DNA from: Caldatribacterium sp051549785
GTDB taxonomy: Bacteria > Atribacterota > Atribacteria > Atribacterales > Caldatribacteriaceae
Direction: 5' to 3'
DNA: 64,000 nucleotides
Assembly: GCF_051549785.1 (NCBI RefSeq)
Contig: NZ_CP189974.1
Location: 372,001-436,000, forward strand
Below the pieces are notes generated by a model, which saw only the letters and a program-made list of their open reading frames with translations, ran no database searches and was not told where the DNA came from. Positions 24,525 through 33,242 of the stretch are shown here, piece after piece (within the stretch, counting starts at the first letter, position 1; each line of letters begins with the position of its first letter). A program made the position numbers and the translations under genes.

Positions 24525-24534
24525 GCCTTTCTAT

Positions 24535-26004
24535 TTACCGGAGCAGCTGGAGCACCGCCTGCGGCAGGGTGTTGGCCTGGGCGAGCATGGCCACACCGGC
24601 CTGGAGGAGAATCTGCGACCTCGTGAACTCCATCATTTCTTCGGCCATATCGACATCGCGGATACGGGACTCAGCGGCAGCGAGGTTCTCCTTCGCCACC
24701 CCGAGGTTGGCAATGGTGTGCTCAAGACGATTCTGATAGGCACCGAGCTTGGACCGTTCTGTGGAGACGTCGTTGATGGCAAGGTCAATCTTGGCGATGG
24801 ATTCCTCAGCCTCAGTCTGGCTCAGAACGCTAATCCGGTCAACACCCAGCGCTTTGGCCCGCATGTCCCGGATACTCACGGTCATCGTCTGGTCTTTGTT
24901 GGCACCGATATGGAGCGTCACCGCACCACTTGCATCAACCACCGCTGAGAACTGTAACTCGGCACCGGCTTCAAGCTCAAGCTTTGAGGGGTCAATGGTG
25001 ATGGAGAGCCCGTCGGCGTCATTCCCGGGAGCTACAAGGGTCAGCGTTCCACCCTTCCCTATGGCTGCCTGCCCATTGATGGTGCCCACAATGTCCGTTC
25101 CAGCATCGGAGAGGACGGTTTCGTCACCATCGGTCAGACCAAGGTCTTTCAGAAGATTATTGTCTCCAGAAACATTGATGGTGGCACTGCTACCGTAGTT
25201 GATAGAAGTGAGGACGATGCTATTGCCGCTGACTGCTGCTTCGACACCAGTGAGGTTTTTGACGTTGTTGATCTTCAGGACCACGTTGTCCAGGTTTTCA
25301 CCTGATACCACGTTGATGGCGACACCGTTGAGGACAATGGTACCATTATAGTTAACCGTATCATCTGTCGCGTCCACTCCTCCGATTTGGGCCCTGGTAG
25401 CGTTCTGGGTGATGACGACGGTGTACACTCCGGCCTTGGTGTTCGTCCCTGGGGTCATGCGGGTGACAAGGGCATCAAGGTCTCCCGCGGCTATAGCGCT
25501 ACCCGCATTATAGGCAACTCCGTTCACCGTTACCGCTCCGCCACTTGCCAAACCATTCTGCTCTGTTACTGCATACCCGGCCTGGCCGTTCAGGAGCTTT
25601 TTGGTGTTGAACTCGGTGGTGTTACCGATGCGGTCGAGTTCCTCAATGAGCTGGTTGATTTCTTTCTGAATCTGCTCCCGGTCATCCGGGGTAAGGGTGT
25701 CGTTCGCCGCCTGGACGGCAAGCTGCCGCATCCTCTGGAGAATGGAGTGCGTTTCGTTCAGGGCCCCTTCAGCCGTCTGGATGAGCGATATAGCATCCTG
25801 CGCGTTCCGGATGGCCTGGGCAAGCCCCTTAATTTGCCCCCGCATCTTCTCCGAAATCGCTAATCCTGCAGCATCATCCGCCGCCCGGTTGATCCGGAGA
25901 CCCGAAGAGAGCCGCTCTAAAGACTTCGAGAGGGCGCTGTCTGTCGCCACCAGATTGCGGTGGGCATTGAGCGCCGTGATATTCTGGTTAATCCGAAGAC
26001 CCAT
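24535..26004 (-). CDS. fliC: Flagellin
   Basis: The 489-residue protein has conserved flagellin ends: MGLRINQNITALNAHRNL with ADDAAGLAISEKMRGQIKGL, and a C-terminus containing IRDVDMAEEMMEFTRSQILL and ANTLPQAVLQLLR. The centre is a long variable surface domain rich in Thr, Asn and Asp, suitable for O-glycosylation. The ATG at 26004 follows AGGAGG. It has a sigma-28-type promoter about 145 bases upstream and its own terminator. Confidence 0.96.
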   Translation of the reverse strand: MGLRINQNITALNAHRNLVATDSALSKSLERLSSGLRINRAADDAAGLAISEKMRGQIKGLAQAIRNAQDAISLIQTAEGALNETHSILQRMRQLAVQAANDTLTPDDREQIQKEINQLIEELDRIGNTTEFNTKKLLNGQAGYAVTEQNGLASGGAVTVNGVAYNAGSAIAAGDLDALVTRMTPGTNTKAGVYTVVITQNATRAQIGGVDATDDTVNYNGTIVLNGVAINVVSGENLDNVVLKINNVKNLTGVEAAVSGNSIVLTSINYGSSATINVSGDNNLLKDLGLTDGDETVLSDAGTDIVGTINGQAAIGKGGTLTLVAPGNDADGLSITIDPSKLELEAGAELQFSAVVDASGAVTLHIGANKDQTMTVSIRDMRAKALGVDRISVLSQTEAEESIAKIDLAINDVSTERSKLGAYQNRLEHTIANLGVAKENLAAAESRIRDVDMAEEMMEFTRSQILLQAGVAMLAQANTLPQAVLQLLR

Positions 26005-26146
26005 TGAACTCAACCTCCTCCTGAGGTATTCTCAAGGCATCCCTGCCTCACACCAAAACACGCAAACCAGCCCAACTGAGTTCTCCTACTCTTCCCTTCT
26101 CTCCTTTCTCCTCCCGTTCACCTCCTTTTCCCGCTTCCACCCTAAT

Positions 26147-26173
26147 ATATCGACGGGGTTTTCCAGAACTTTA
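26147..26173 (-). promoter_or_regulatory. Sigma-28 (FliA)-type promoter of flagellin
   Basis: On the minus strand TAAAGTT and GTCGATAT are separated by 12 bases, close to the FliA consensus TAAAGTTT-N11-GCCGATAA. The leader to the flagellin ATG is about 135 bases. Confidence 0.8.
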
Positions 26174-26192
26174 GGGGGAAAGACAAAAATTT

Positions 26193-27836
26193 TTACCCGA
26201 GATTTTCCCGAAGCCACACAAGGTACGACTTCGCCTTGTCGATTTTCCCCTCCTCCACAAGGAGCTGGAGGAGGTTGCCGAGAATCGTGCCATTTCTGGG
26301 GTCAAGGCGCAGGGCCCGCTCGAGGTACTCTTCGGCTTCTTCAGCACGGCCCCGCCGAATCAGGGCTACTGCGAGGTTGTTGAGCACCCCAGGGTCTTCA
26401 GGACAGTGCTCGAAAGCTCTCCGGGCATAGCGCTCGGCTTTCTCCTCGTCTCCCGTCATTGCCGCACACTGGGCGAGGGCCACGTGGAGGTCTGCAAAGT
26501 CCACCCGGAAAAAGACCATGAGGGATGTACTCTTTGTGGCATCGACCGTGAGGACCTTCTCGAAGGACTCCAGGGCTTTCTCCCACTCCTCGGCCCTCTC
26601 GTACACCTTGCCGTACACGTACCAGAGGTCCGGAAGATACGGGTCGTGTTCCTCGACCCGGGCCAGGTACTCCAGGGCTTTCTCCGTATTCCCCTCCATG
26701 CCCTCCATGAAGGCAAGATCAAGGTGTACAGAAAGCGTCGAAAATCCAAAGCCCTTCGAGAGGCGGAGCACCTTCTCAAAGAGTGCCCGGGCCTTCTTTT
26801 GCTCTCCCCGGAAGAGGTACGAACGCCCGAGGTAGGCGAGGATATCGGGGTCTTTCGGGTTCTCCTTGAGGGCAAGGAGCAGAAGACGGAAGTTCCGTTG
26901 ATTGACTTTCTCCGTAACCTTCTTCGCTTCTCTGTAGCCGTGGTGGAGGATGGCAACCGTGGTCAGGCGGAAAATCTTCCCGCCCATGGAGAGGATGGTG
27001 CCCTCAACCGTCTCGTGGACCCTCCTCCGGAAACGGATACGGGGGTCATTGCGGAACACCCGGACGAGGTAGTTGGTCATGACGTTGCGGCCTTCGCAGT
27101 CCAGGGGGCTCCGGATGGGGAGCATGAACCCTGTGCAATCCGTCACCCCAAGGAGTGCCTTAAGCCGGAGGAACTCCGTTTGATCCACCTCGTCATCCGC
27201 ATCGAGCACGAGAATCCACTCCCCGGTGGCATGGCGAAGGGCCTCGTTCCTTGCCGCGGCAAAGTCGTCGCACCAGGGGAAATCGTACACCCGGGCTCCG
27301 AAAGAGCGGGCAACCTCCCGGGTTCGGTCTGAAGACCCGGTATCGACAAGGATGACTTCGTCCACAAGGCCACAAACGGAGGACAGAACCCGGGGGAGGT
27401 TGGCCTCTTCGTCTTTCGCAATCATGCAGAGGCTCAGAGAAGGGAAGCGAACCCCCATTTTCTCGCACAGAAAGAGGTAATTCTCCTGGGCATCCCGGAG
27501 GTCAGGGAAAAGCCTCAAGGCATGGGCAAAGGAAGCCCTGGCATCAGAAAGCTTTCCCTGCGCCACGTATACCGCCCCGAGGTTATTCCATCCCTCAGCG
27601 TACTCTGGATTGAGCCGCACTGCCTTCCTGAGGAGTTTCTCCGCTTCCCTGTACTTCCCCTGGTGATAGGCCAGAACCCCAAGGCCATTGGCCAGGATGA
27701 AGTGTTCTTTCCCGGTATTCTGAGCTTTCCGGAAGCACTCTTCCGCCTCGGCGAAACGCCCCTCCTTAAGGAGTGCATCCCCCTTTTCGAGGAGTTCCTC
27801 AAAAGAGGGCGTTCCTTCTGCCACCATCTGGAGCAT
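26193..27836 (-). CDS. TPR-flanked family 2 glycosyltransferase, probable flagellin glycosyltransferase
   Basis: The roughly 547-residue protein has N-terminal TPR repeats (about 10-115), a GT2 domain (about 130-350) with LCMIAKDEEANLPRVLSSV, VDTGSSDRT and LDADDE (nucleotide-sugar and metal ligands), and C-terminal TPRs. No membrane segments are seen. TPR-linked GT2 enzymes commonly O-glycosylate surface proteins in the cytoplasm. A sigma-28-like promoter directly upstream and the flagellin gene directly downstream argue for flagellin glycosylation. The ATG at 27836 fits GAGGGGTGGTGCAG best; GTG at 27845 is possible. Confidence 0.85.
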   Translation of the reverse strand: MLQMVAEGTPSFEELLEKGDALLKEGRFAEAEECFRKAQNTGKEHFILANGLGVLAYHQGKYREAEKLLRKAVRLNPEYAEGWNNLGAVYVAQGKLSDARASFAHALRLFPDLRDAQENYLFLCEKMGVRFPSLSLCMIAKDEEANLPRVLSSVCGLVDEVILVDTGSSDRTREVARSFGARVYDFPWCDDFAAARNEALRHATGEWILVLDADDEVDQTEFLRLKALLGVTDCTGFMLPIRSPLDCEGRNVMTNYLVRVFRNDPRIRFRRRVHETVEGTILSMGGKIFRLTTVAILHHGYREAKKVTEKVNQRNFRLLLLALKENPKDPDILAYLGRSYLFRGEQKKARALFEKVLRLSKGFGFSTLSVHLDLAFMEGMEGNTEKALEYLARVEEHDPYLPDLWYVYGKVYERAEEWEKALESFEKVLTVDATKSTSLMVFFRVDFADLHVALAQCAAMTGDEEKAERYARRAFEHCPEDPGVLNNLAVALIRRGRAEEAEEYLERALRLDPRNGTILGNLLQLLVEEGKIDKAKSYLVWLRENLG

Positions 27837-27856
27837 CTGCACCACCCCTCAGAGAT

Positions 27857-27883
27857 TTATCGACAGGAACGCAAAAAGCTTAA
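27857..27883 (-). promoter_or_regulatory. Sigma-28-type promoter of the TPR-glycosyltransferase gene
   Basis: Minus strand: TTAAGCTT, 11-base spacer, GTCGATAA. This matches the FliA consensus spacing exactly and most of its bases. Confidence 0.75.
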
Positions 27884-27892
27884 CCCCTATTT

Positions 27893-27930
27893 CTAAGCTT
27901 AGAGAAAAAACTGTGCCAGATATTCTGGCA
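27893..27930. promoter_or_regulatory. Two palindromes in the divergent region
   Basis: CTAAGCTTAG (27893-27902) is a perfect 10-bp palindrome, and TGCCAGA-TAT-TCTGGCA (27914-27930) has perfect 7-bp arms. Both lie between the flagellar glycosyltransferase and the divergent methyltransferase-glycosyltransferase gene and may be operators. Confidence 0.45.
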
Positions 27931-27985
27931 TAAAACTTCATCTCTGGGCTTCAGAAAGGAAGCCAAGGGAAGGGAATGGCACTCC

Positions 27986-29668
27986 ATGCCTTTGAGCTTT
28001 GTTCAGGCCATACCGGTCATTATCGAACAGGTTGTCCATCTCAGGCCCAATTCCATTCTCGACGTGGGAATAGGTTTCGGAAAGTATGGAGTGCTCCTCC
28101 GGGAAGTGCTGGAGCTCCCTTATGAGAGGTATGCGAGAAGCCAGTGGAAGGTGACAATCGACGGTGTTGAGGCTTTTGAGGGGTACCGGAATCCCATACA
28201 CGAATTTGCGTACAACCGTGTCTTTTACGGAAGGATTGAAGACGTCCTCCCTTCTTTAGGCCAGTACGACGTCATTCTCCTCATAGACGTTCTCGAACAC
28301 TTTGAAAAAGAGGAAGGGAGAAAGCTCCTCCAGGATCTCTTGCTGCACGCCCGAAAATCCCTCCTTCTCTCAACGCCGCGATTTCCTGCTCCTCAGGGTG
28401 CGTATCTTGGGAATGCCTTTGAGGCCCACAAAAGCAGGTGGCACATCCTTGACTTTGTGGACTTTGATTGCAGTTACCTCCACATCCCCATCGGGAACAA
28501 CGGTGCGGAGGTCTTCCACCTTTTCCCCACACAATCTGCCTCTCGGAAGCAGGATGATGCCGCCTTTATACCGGAGGCGCAGAAAAAAGAGCTTAGCGGC
28601 CCCCTCACCATCGGTGCCTACATTCCTCACAAGCACCTCACCGGAGGAATGAAAATGTTCTTTGAATACCTTCGGATTCTCAAAAGATGAGGGCATAACA
28701 TTGTACTCTTCTGGCGAGGAGAAAGGAACGAAAGCGCTATCCCTGAGTGGAGCCGCCTCAGCCGAAGCGAGGTACAGGAAATCCTCATATCTCACCATGA
28801 ACCGATACTGCCCTTTGTCAAAGAGTGCGACGTGGTTATCGCTTTATGGTTTCAACAAATGGAAGAACTCGCCGAATCGCCTGTCCCTGTGGTGCTCTTC
28901 GAACAGGGAAGCGAATTCCTCTTTGGAGACTACCAGGACCTCCGCCCTGATTCTCCGGTGCGCCAGCTCCTTCGGAGGAATTACACCACCCCCTGGCCCA
29001 TCATCACCGTCTCTCCTCTCCTTGACGCTATTCTCAGGATCCGGTATGGCCGGAAAACTACGGTCGTGCCGAATGGTGTTGATACAAACTTCTACCACCC
29101 AGGTAAAGAGAAGAGCAAGAACACCGTACTCCTTGTGGGAAACCCTCAACTCCGCTTTAAAGGATTCGACATCGCTCTGCAGGTCCTTGAAAAGGCCTGG
29201 CGCATCTACCCCAACTTTGAAGTCCACTGGGTGTGTCAGGTCAGCCCAAGGGTGTACGGCATCTCCTTTCCCCTCAAAATCGTCCTCAACCCCCCTCAGG
29301 AGGAACTCGCCAGATACTACCGGGAAGCCACGGTTTTCCTTTTTACCTCCTGGTACGAGGGCTTTGGCCTTCCCCCTCTTGAGGCCATGGCTTCGGGCAC
29401 GGCAGTGGTTGCCACAGACTGCGGCGGTATCAGAACCTACGCTCAGGAGGGCTACAACGCTCTCCTTGCCGAACCGGGCGACGTGGATTCGCTTGCCTAT
29501 GCACTCGTCTTTCTCCTGCAAAACGAAGAAGCCCGGAAGGTTCTCGAAGAGAGAGGAAGAGCAACTGCTCTTGAGTTCAGCCTGGAAAAACAGGCGCTGA
29601 AACTCGAAAAGGTGCTCCAGGGTATCGCAAGAACCCCTCTCCTCTCCTTTTTCAGAACCACAGGGTGA
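27986..29668 (+). pseudogene. Methyltransferase-GT4 glycosyltransferase fusion interrupted by one in-frame TGA
   Basis: One reading frame of 561 codons encodes a SAM methyltransferase (ILDVGIGFGKYGVLLREVLE; VILLIDVLEHF), followed by a GT4 glycosyltransferase. The glycosyltransferase runs from about residue 205 (LTIGAYIPHKHLTGGMKMFF) to EGFGLPPLEAMASGTAVVAT with its E-X7-E motif. A single TGA at 28688-28690 interrupts the first beta-alpha-beta unit of the glycosyltransferase (LRILKR-stop-GHNIVLFWRG), where homologs would have Arg. No frame change occurs, so the cause is a C-to-T change, a sequencing error or readthrough. Restart could occur near 28832, losing the N-terminal fold. It lies next to the flagellar glycosylation gene. 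Confidence 0.85.
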
Positions 29669-29689
29669 AGGGTTCCTCGCTGTGGTGGG

Positions 29690-30000
29690 GGCCTTTCTCC
29701 CTGCCGTTCCAGGGAAAAGCGATGCAATAATCCAGGTACGGGACTGCTTCGGAAGCGAAAATGCGACCTCGCAGTGACACCCTCCGCCAGTCATTGCGAG
29801 GGCCGAAGGCCCGAAGCAATCTGGCAGTCGAGACTGCTTCGCTGGGCAAAAAAACGAGGCTTGCAGTGACAGGGAAAAAGGACGGTACCTACGACCTCGC
29901 GGTGACAAAAGGGGAGGGCGAAAAATGAGCCTGCAATGACTCCCCGAGGGACAAAAACCTTTCAGGCGGTGAAGGATTCCGGCAGAGGACGATTTTCCCA
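29690..30000. repeat. Interspersed hairpin repeats, cluster 1
   Basis: No gene is seen between 29669 and 30004. Related units recur, for example GACTGCTTCGGAAGCGAAAA with GACCTCGCAGTGACAC, and TCATTGCGAGGGCCGAAGGC with CCCGAAGCAATCTGGC. Each unit can fold back on itself. The family resembles REP-like repeats seen scattered in many environmental bacterial genomes. Confidence 0.7.
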
Positions 30001-30004
30001 GAAA

Positions 30005-30224
30005 TTACTCCCGAAGGACCCTCCGAAATTCTTCTTCCGAGATTCCCATCTGGCGGAGGATGCTCCTTGTGGTCCCCATCGGGATTTCCCGCCTCCCCAT
30101 AGGGAGAATGACCACCTTTCCCGAGGGGTGCCTGAATTTCCCGTGAGCCAACCCTTCTGGGAAACGAAAAATCGAACCCTCTCAGGACCGTCCCGACTTC
30201 TTTTGAGGAATAGAGCTCAGACAC
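30005..30224 (-). pseudogene. hicA: hicA toxin gene, frameshifted
   Basis: GTG at 30224 overlaps the hicB stop. The protein begins SELYSSKEVGTVLRGF and FSFPRRVGS, then the frame must change near 30145 to continue HGKFRHPSGKVVILPMGRRE, with IPMGTTRSILRQMGISEEEF and a stop at 30005. The His in GSH is the HicA RNase residue and sits at the frameshift. The total is 220 bases, one more than a multiple of three, consistent with a single inserted base (or two lost). Otherwise full length (72 residues). Confidence 0.82.
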
Positions 30225-30423
30225 GTATTTTCTCTCTACCAATCATGATTTCGTCGATTTCTTGAAGGGTAACTTCTTCCCCTTCAAGGTAGAGCTCCAC
30301 AGCCTCCTTGAGGTTGGCTATGGCCTCTGCAATGGTCTCCCCAAAAGACGAGACATCCACATTCAGGCACTGGGCGACATAGTACTGGCCCTCTTTCCAG
30401 AGGACAAAGTCAATGGTTCTCAT
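30217..30423 (-). CDS. hicB: HicB-type antitoxin
   Basis: The 68-residue protein (MRTIDFVLWKEGQYYVAQCL, then VDVSSFGETIAEAIANLKEA) is a short HicB partial-RNase-H-fold antitoxin without a visible DNA-binding tail. GGAGGTTTTCC precedes the ATG at 30423. It is intact, whereas the downstream hicA is broken. Confidence 0.88.
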   Translation of the reverse strand: MRTIDFVLWKEGQYYVAQCLNVDVSSFGETIAEAIANLKEAVELYLEGEEVTLQEIDEIMIGREKIRV

Positions 30424-31033
30424 GGAAAACCTCCAGGATTCTGCTTCCCATTCTACCACCGAGTAGGGAGCGGTCAAGGTCGCAATGTTCTCCCGGGGTA
30501 CTCTTTGCCACCGGAAGGACAATTTCCCCGGACAACCCAAGAACCGAAATGTGAGGTTCCTGCGTAGACAAGGCCATAAGCTTGTAACGACCTTTTTGTG
30601 CGTTGTTTCGGGGAACGCAGTGACAGAGCAATCCGGCGGACATTTCTCCACCGTTGCGAGCAAAGCGCAACCCAAAGAGACTGCTTCGGAGACGACACGA
30701 CGACCTCACAGTGACACAGCGGGGTCACTGCGAGGGGCGAATCCCCGAAGCAATCCGACGGACGTTTTCTCCGTCGTTGCGAGCAAGGCGAAGCAGCTTC
30801 GTATCTCCACAGGATGAGAGAGGAGACTGCTTCGCAGACGAAATTACGAGCTCGCAGTGACACAGGAAAAGGGCAAGACGAGAGCTCGCAGTGATACTCC
30901 TCATCAGTCTTTCCGAGCCGCGAAGCGGCGAGGAATCCCTGAGACTGCTTCGGAAACGACGACCTCGCAGCAACAGAGAGAAAGGGCGAAAAACGAGGTG
31001 TACGGCGACACGATAGAGGTTCAAGGCCGAAAA
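30424..31033. repeat. Interspersed hairpin repeats, cluster 2
   Basis: No gene is visible. Between about 30590 and 31000 at least three composite units recur with inverted segments such as CACTGCGAGGGGCGAATCCC, CGAAGCAATCCGACGGACG, GAGACTGCTTCGCAGACG and CTCGCAGTGACAC. They are the same family as cluster 1 and as the degraded copies near 19.8 and 21.1 kb. They separate the HicAB locus from the permease gene. Confidence 0.75.
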
Positions 31034-31930
31034 CTACCCGAGGACGAAAAAGACAAAGCCCATCTCCACGGCAAGGAAGAAAATGAGAAGGGCAAAAAGG
31101 AGGACAAAACGGGGACGGAAGGCGGAAAAAAGCAGCGCAAGCTCAGGAATGCTCACTCCTCCTGCCCCGCTCACCAGGAAAGCCACAATGACTCCGGGGC
31201 TCACCCCCTTTTCCAGGAAGGCCTTCCCCAGGGGCAATACGAGTTCCGCCCGCAGGTACAGGGGAATCCCAAGGAGCGAGACCCAGAGAATCGCCCCGGG
31301 ATCCCGGGGGGCAATGATCCGGAAGATGAGGTCCTGCGGAAGGAAAAACTCCACCAAAACCCCAAGGGCACTCCCAAGAAAAAGGAAAGGGAGAATGCTC
31401 TTCGCAAGGTCCCACACGCCACGGAGCACCCGTCGGAACTCGCCGCGTGGAACGCTCCTCTCCCAAGAGAGGGGGAAATTCCCCGGGCGGGGACAGTCGT
31501 CCCGCACCCAGAAAGCCACCGGCACCAGGGCAAAGAGGTACCCCAAAAGCACGGTCTGGGAGAAGACAAGGACGGTATACAGGACCGCCCGCTGCCACCC
31601 AAAAAGGGTGGCAAGAAACGAAGCGAGAATAGGGTTGAGAAGCGGCGAAACAAAGAGGAACGAAGCCACCGCCTCAAAGGGCACTCCGAAGCGGAGGAAA
31701 GAAATCGCCAGGGGAACGGTGGAATACGAACACAGAGGCGTCAGAGCACCAAAGGCTCCCCCAAGAAGGCTCGAAAGCACTGCAGGCCTTTTCCGGGTCA
31801 GAATGCCCTCGATACGTTCCTCCGGAAAAAAGAGGAGCACCCACTCCAGGGCGAAGGCAATCCCAAAAAACACAAGAGCGAGTTCCCCTACACCAAGCAG
31901 GAACTCCCGAATAGCCGCAAGAAGGAGCAT
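31034..31930 (-). CDS. UPF0718/ArsP_1-family permease
   Basis: The 298-residue protein has about eight to nine hydrophobic helices and the family signature TPLCSYSTVPLAISFLRFGV followed by PFEAVASFLFVSPLLNPI. Members are predicted permeases; some (ArsP) export organoarsenicals. A redox-active Cys sits in the signature. It has its own TATATT box upstream and faces away from the aminotransferase gene. Substrate unknown. Confidence 0.88.
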   Translation of the reverse strand: MLLLAAIREFLLGVGELALVFFGIAFALEWVLLFFPEERIEGILTRKRPAVLSSLLGGAFGALTPLCSYSTVPLAISFLRFGVPFEAVASFLFVSPLLNPILASFLATLFGWQRAVLYTVLVFSQTVLLGYLFALVPVAFWVRDDCPRPGNFPLSWERSVPRGEFRRVLRGVWDLAKSILPFLFLGSALGVLVEFFLPQDLIFRIIAPRDPGAILWVSLLGIPLYLRAELVLPLGKAFLEKGVSPGVIVAFLVSGAGGVSIPELALLFSAFRPRFVLLFALLIFFLAVEMGFVFFVLG

Positions 31931-32058
31931 CGTTTTTATCCTCCTGGGTCACAACGAGGTGTCTTCAATATACCCGAAAAACGGCCAAAACGCCAGAAAC
32001 CCGCAAAAAGAGCGCGCAACTTCAGGTAACCTCCCCTTCCCCATCCTGTACCCTGCGG

Positions 32059-32064
32059 TATAAT
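32059..32064 (+). promoter_or_regulatory. -10 box of the aminotransferase-pdxA operon
   Basis: TATAAT lies 26 bases before the ATG and is followed by AACGGAGGAGG as ribosome binding site. No clear -35 is seen. Confidence 0.55.
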
Positions 32065-32090
32065 ACGGCCAAAAACGGAGGAGGACAACC

Positions 32091-33242
32091 ATGGTCCACA
32101 TCCCCGAAGACATCCTGAACCTCCCCCGCTCCGGTATCCGGGAACTCATGGGCATGGCGCTCTCGCTCCCCGGGGCCATTCGCCTTGAAATGGGTGAACC
32201 CCATTTCCCCACACCCCGGCCGATTCTCGAGGGACTCAGGGACTTCTTCTTCCAGGGGGAAATCCGCTACACCCCCACAGTGGGCATTCCGAGCCTCCGG
32301 GCAAAAATCGCCGAAAAGCTCAAGCGAGAAAAAGGCTGGGAGGTTACTCCCGATGAGGTCATCGTGCTTCCCGGGTCGCTCTTCGGGACGGTGACGGTCT
32401 TCCGTACGATTCTTGGGCCTCAGGATGAGGTGCTCGTGCCGGACCCCGGATTCACCAACCACCTCTTCCAGGTGGGCCTCTGCGGTGGTCGGGCCGTTCA
32501 CTACCACCTCCGCCCCGAGAACTCCTATCTCCCCGATGTTGCCGAAATCGAGCGGTGCATCACCCCAAAAACCAGGGCTATCCTCGTGAACTCGCCTTCA
32601 AACCCCCTCGGGGTGGTTTTCCCCCGCGAAGTCCTCGAAACCTTAGCTCGCCTTGCCGAAAAGTACGACCTCCTCGTCATCTCCGATGAGGCCTACGAGA
32701 AGTACGTCTACCAGGGAGCACACCTGGGGCTTTTCCGGTTCGTTGCTCCGGAGCGCCTGGTGAGCATCTTCTCCTTCTCCAAAACCTATGCCCTCACCGG
32801 GTGGCGGGTGGGGTACATGGTGGCACCAAAGGACCTTGTGCCCCATCTTGCCAAGGTTGCCGAATACCTCATTGCCTGCACTTCTCACCTCTCCCAGAAG
32901 GCGGCAGAAGTTGCCCTTGACCTTCCCGAAGAAGAAGTCCAGAAAATGGTGGAGTACTACAGGGGCAACGTCCGTGTGGCTTCGGATCTCCTCAGAGATG
33001 GGGGGTTTCGCTTCTTCGAACCCCAGGGGGGTTACTACATCTGGGTCGATGTGCGGGAGTTCGGCATGACCTCTCTGGACTTCTGCAAGGCCTTCCTCCG
33101 GGAGAAATCCGTCGCCCTGGCTCCTGGGGACACTTTTGGCGAGAGCGGTGAGGGATTCGTGCGAATCTCCATCTGCCGGAAAAGGGAAGACGTGGAAGAG
33201 GGTATCCGGAGACTCGTAGCCTTCAGGAGGGAGAGGCGATGA
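32091..33242 (+). CDS. Class I/II PLP-dependent aminotransferase
   Basis: The 383-residue protein has fold-type I features: YTPTVGIPSLRAKIA, NSPSNPLGVV, ISDEAYEKYVY, and the PLP lysine in SFSKTYALTGWRVGY, with the carboxylate-binding Arg in EGFVRISICR. It resembles aspartate/aromatic-type aminotransferases (AspC group). It overlaps the pdxA-like gene by 4 bp, so the two enzymes probably act in one pathway, perhaps vitamin B6 or hydroxy-amino-acid metabolism. Confidence 0.92.
   Translation: MVHIPEDILNLPRSGIRELMGMALSLPGAIRLEMGEPHFPTPRPILEGLRDFFFQGEIRYTPTVGIPSLRAKIAEKLKREKGWEVTPDEVIVLPGSLFGTVTVFRTILGPQDEVLVPDPGFTNHLFQVGLCGGRAVHYHLRPENSYLPDVAEIERCITPKTRAILVNSPSNPLGVVFPREVLETLARLAEKYDLLVISDEAYEKYVYQGAHLGLFRFVAPERLVSIFSFSKTYALTGWRVGYMVAPKDLVPHLAKVAEYLIACTSHLSQKAAEVALDLPEEEVQKMVEYYRGNVRVASDLLRDGGFRFFEPQGGYYIWVDVREFGMTSLDFCKAFLREKSVALAPGDTFGESGEGFVRISICRKREDVEEGIRRLVAFRRERR

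Noticed and set aside
28688..28690. Selenocysteine or reassigned UGA
   Set aside because: The surrounding motif has no Cys or redox site and other genes in the window end in TGA, so stop-codon reassignment is unlikely. A mutation or error is simpler.
29669..31033. CRISPR array
   Set aside because: Repeats are degenerate, composite and irregularly spaced, with no constant repeat-spacer length.
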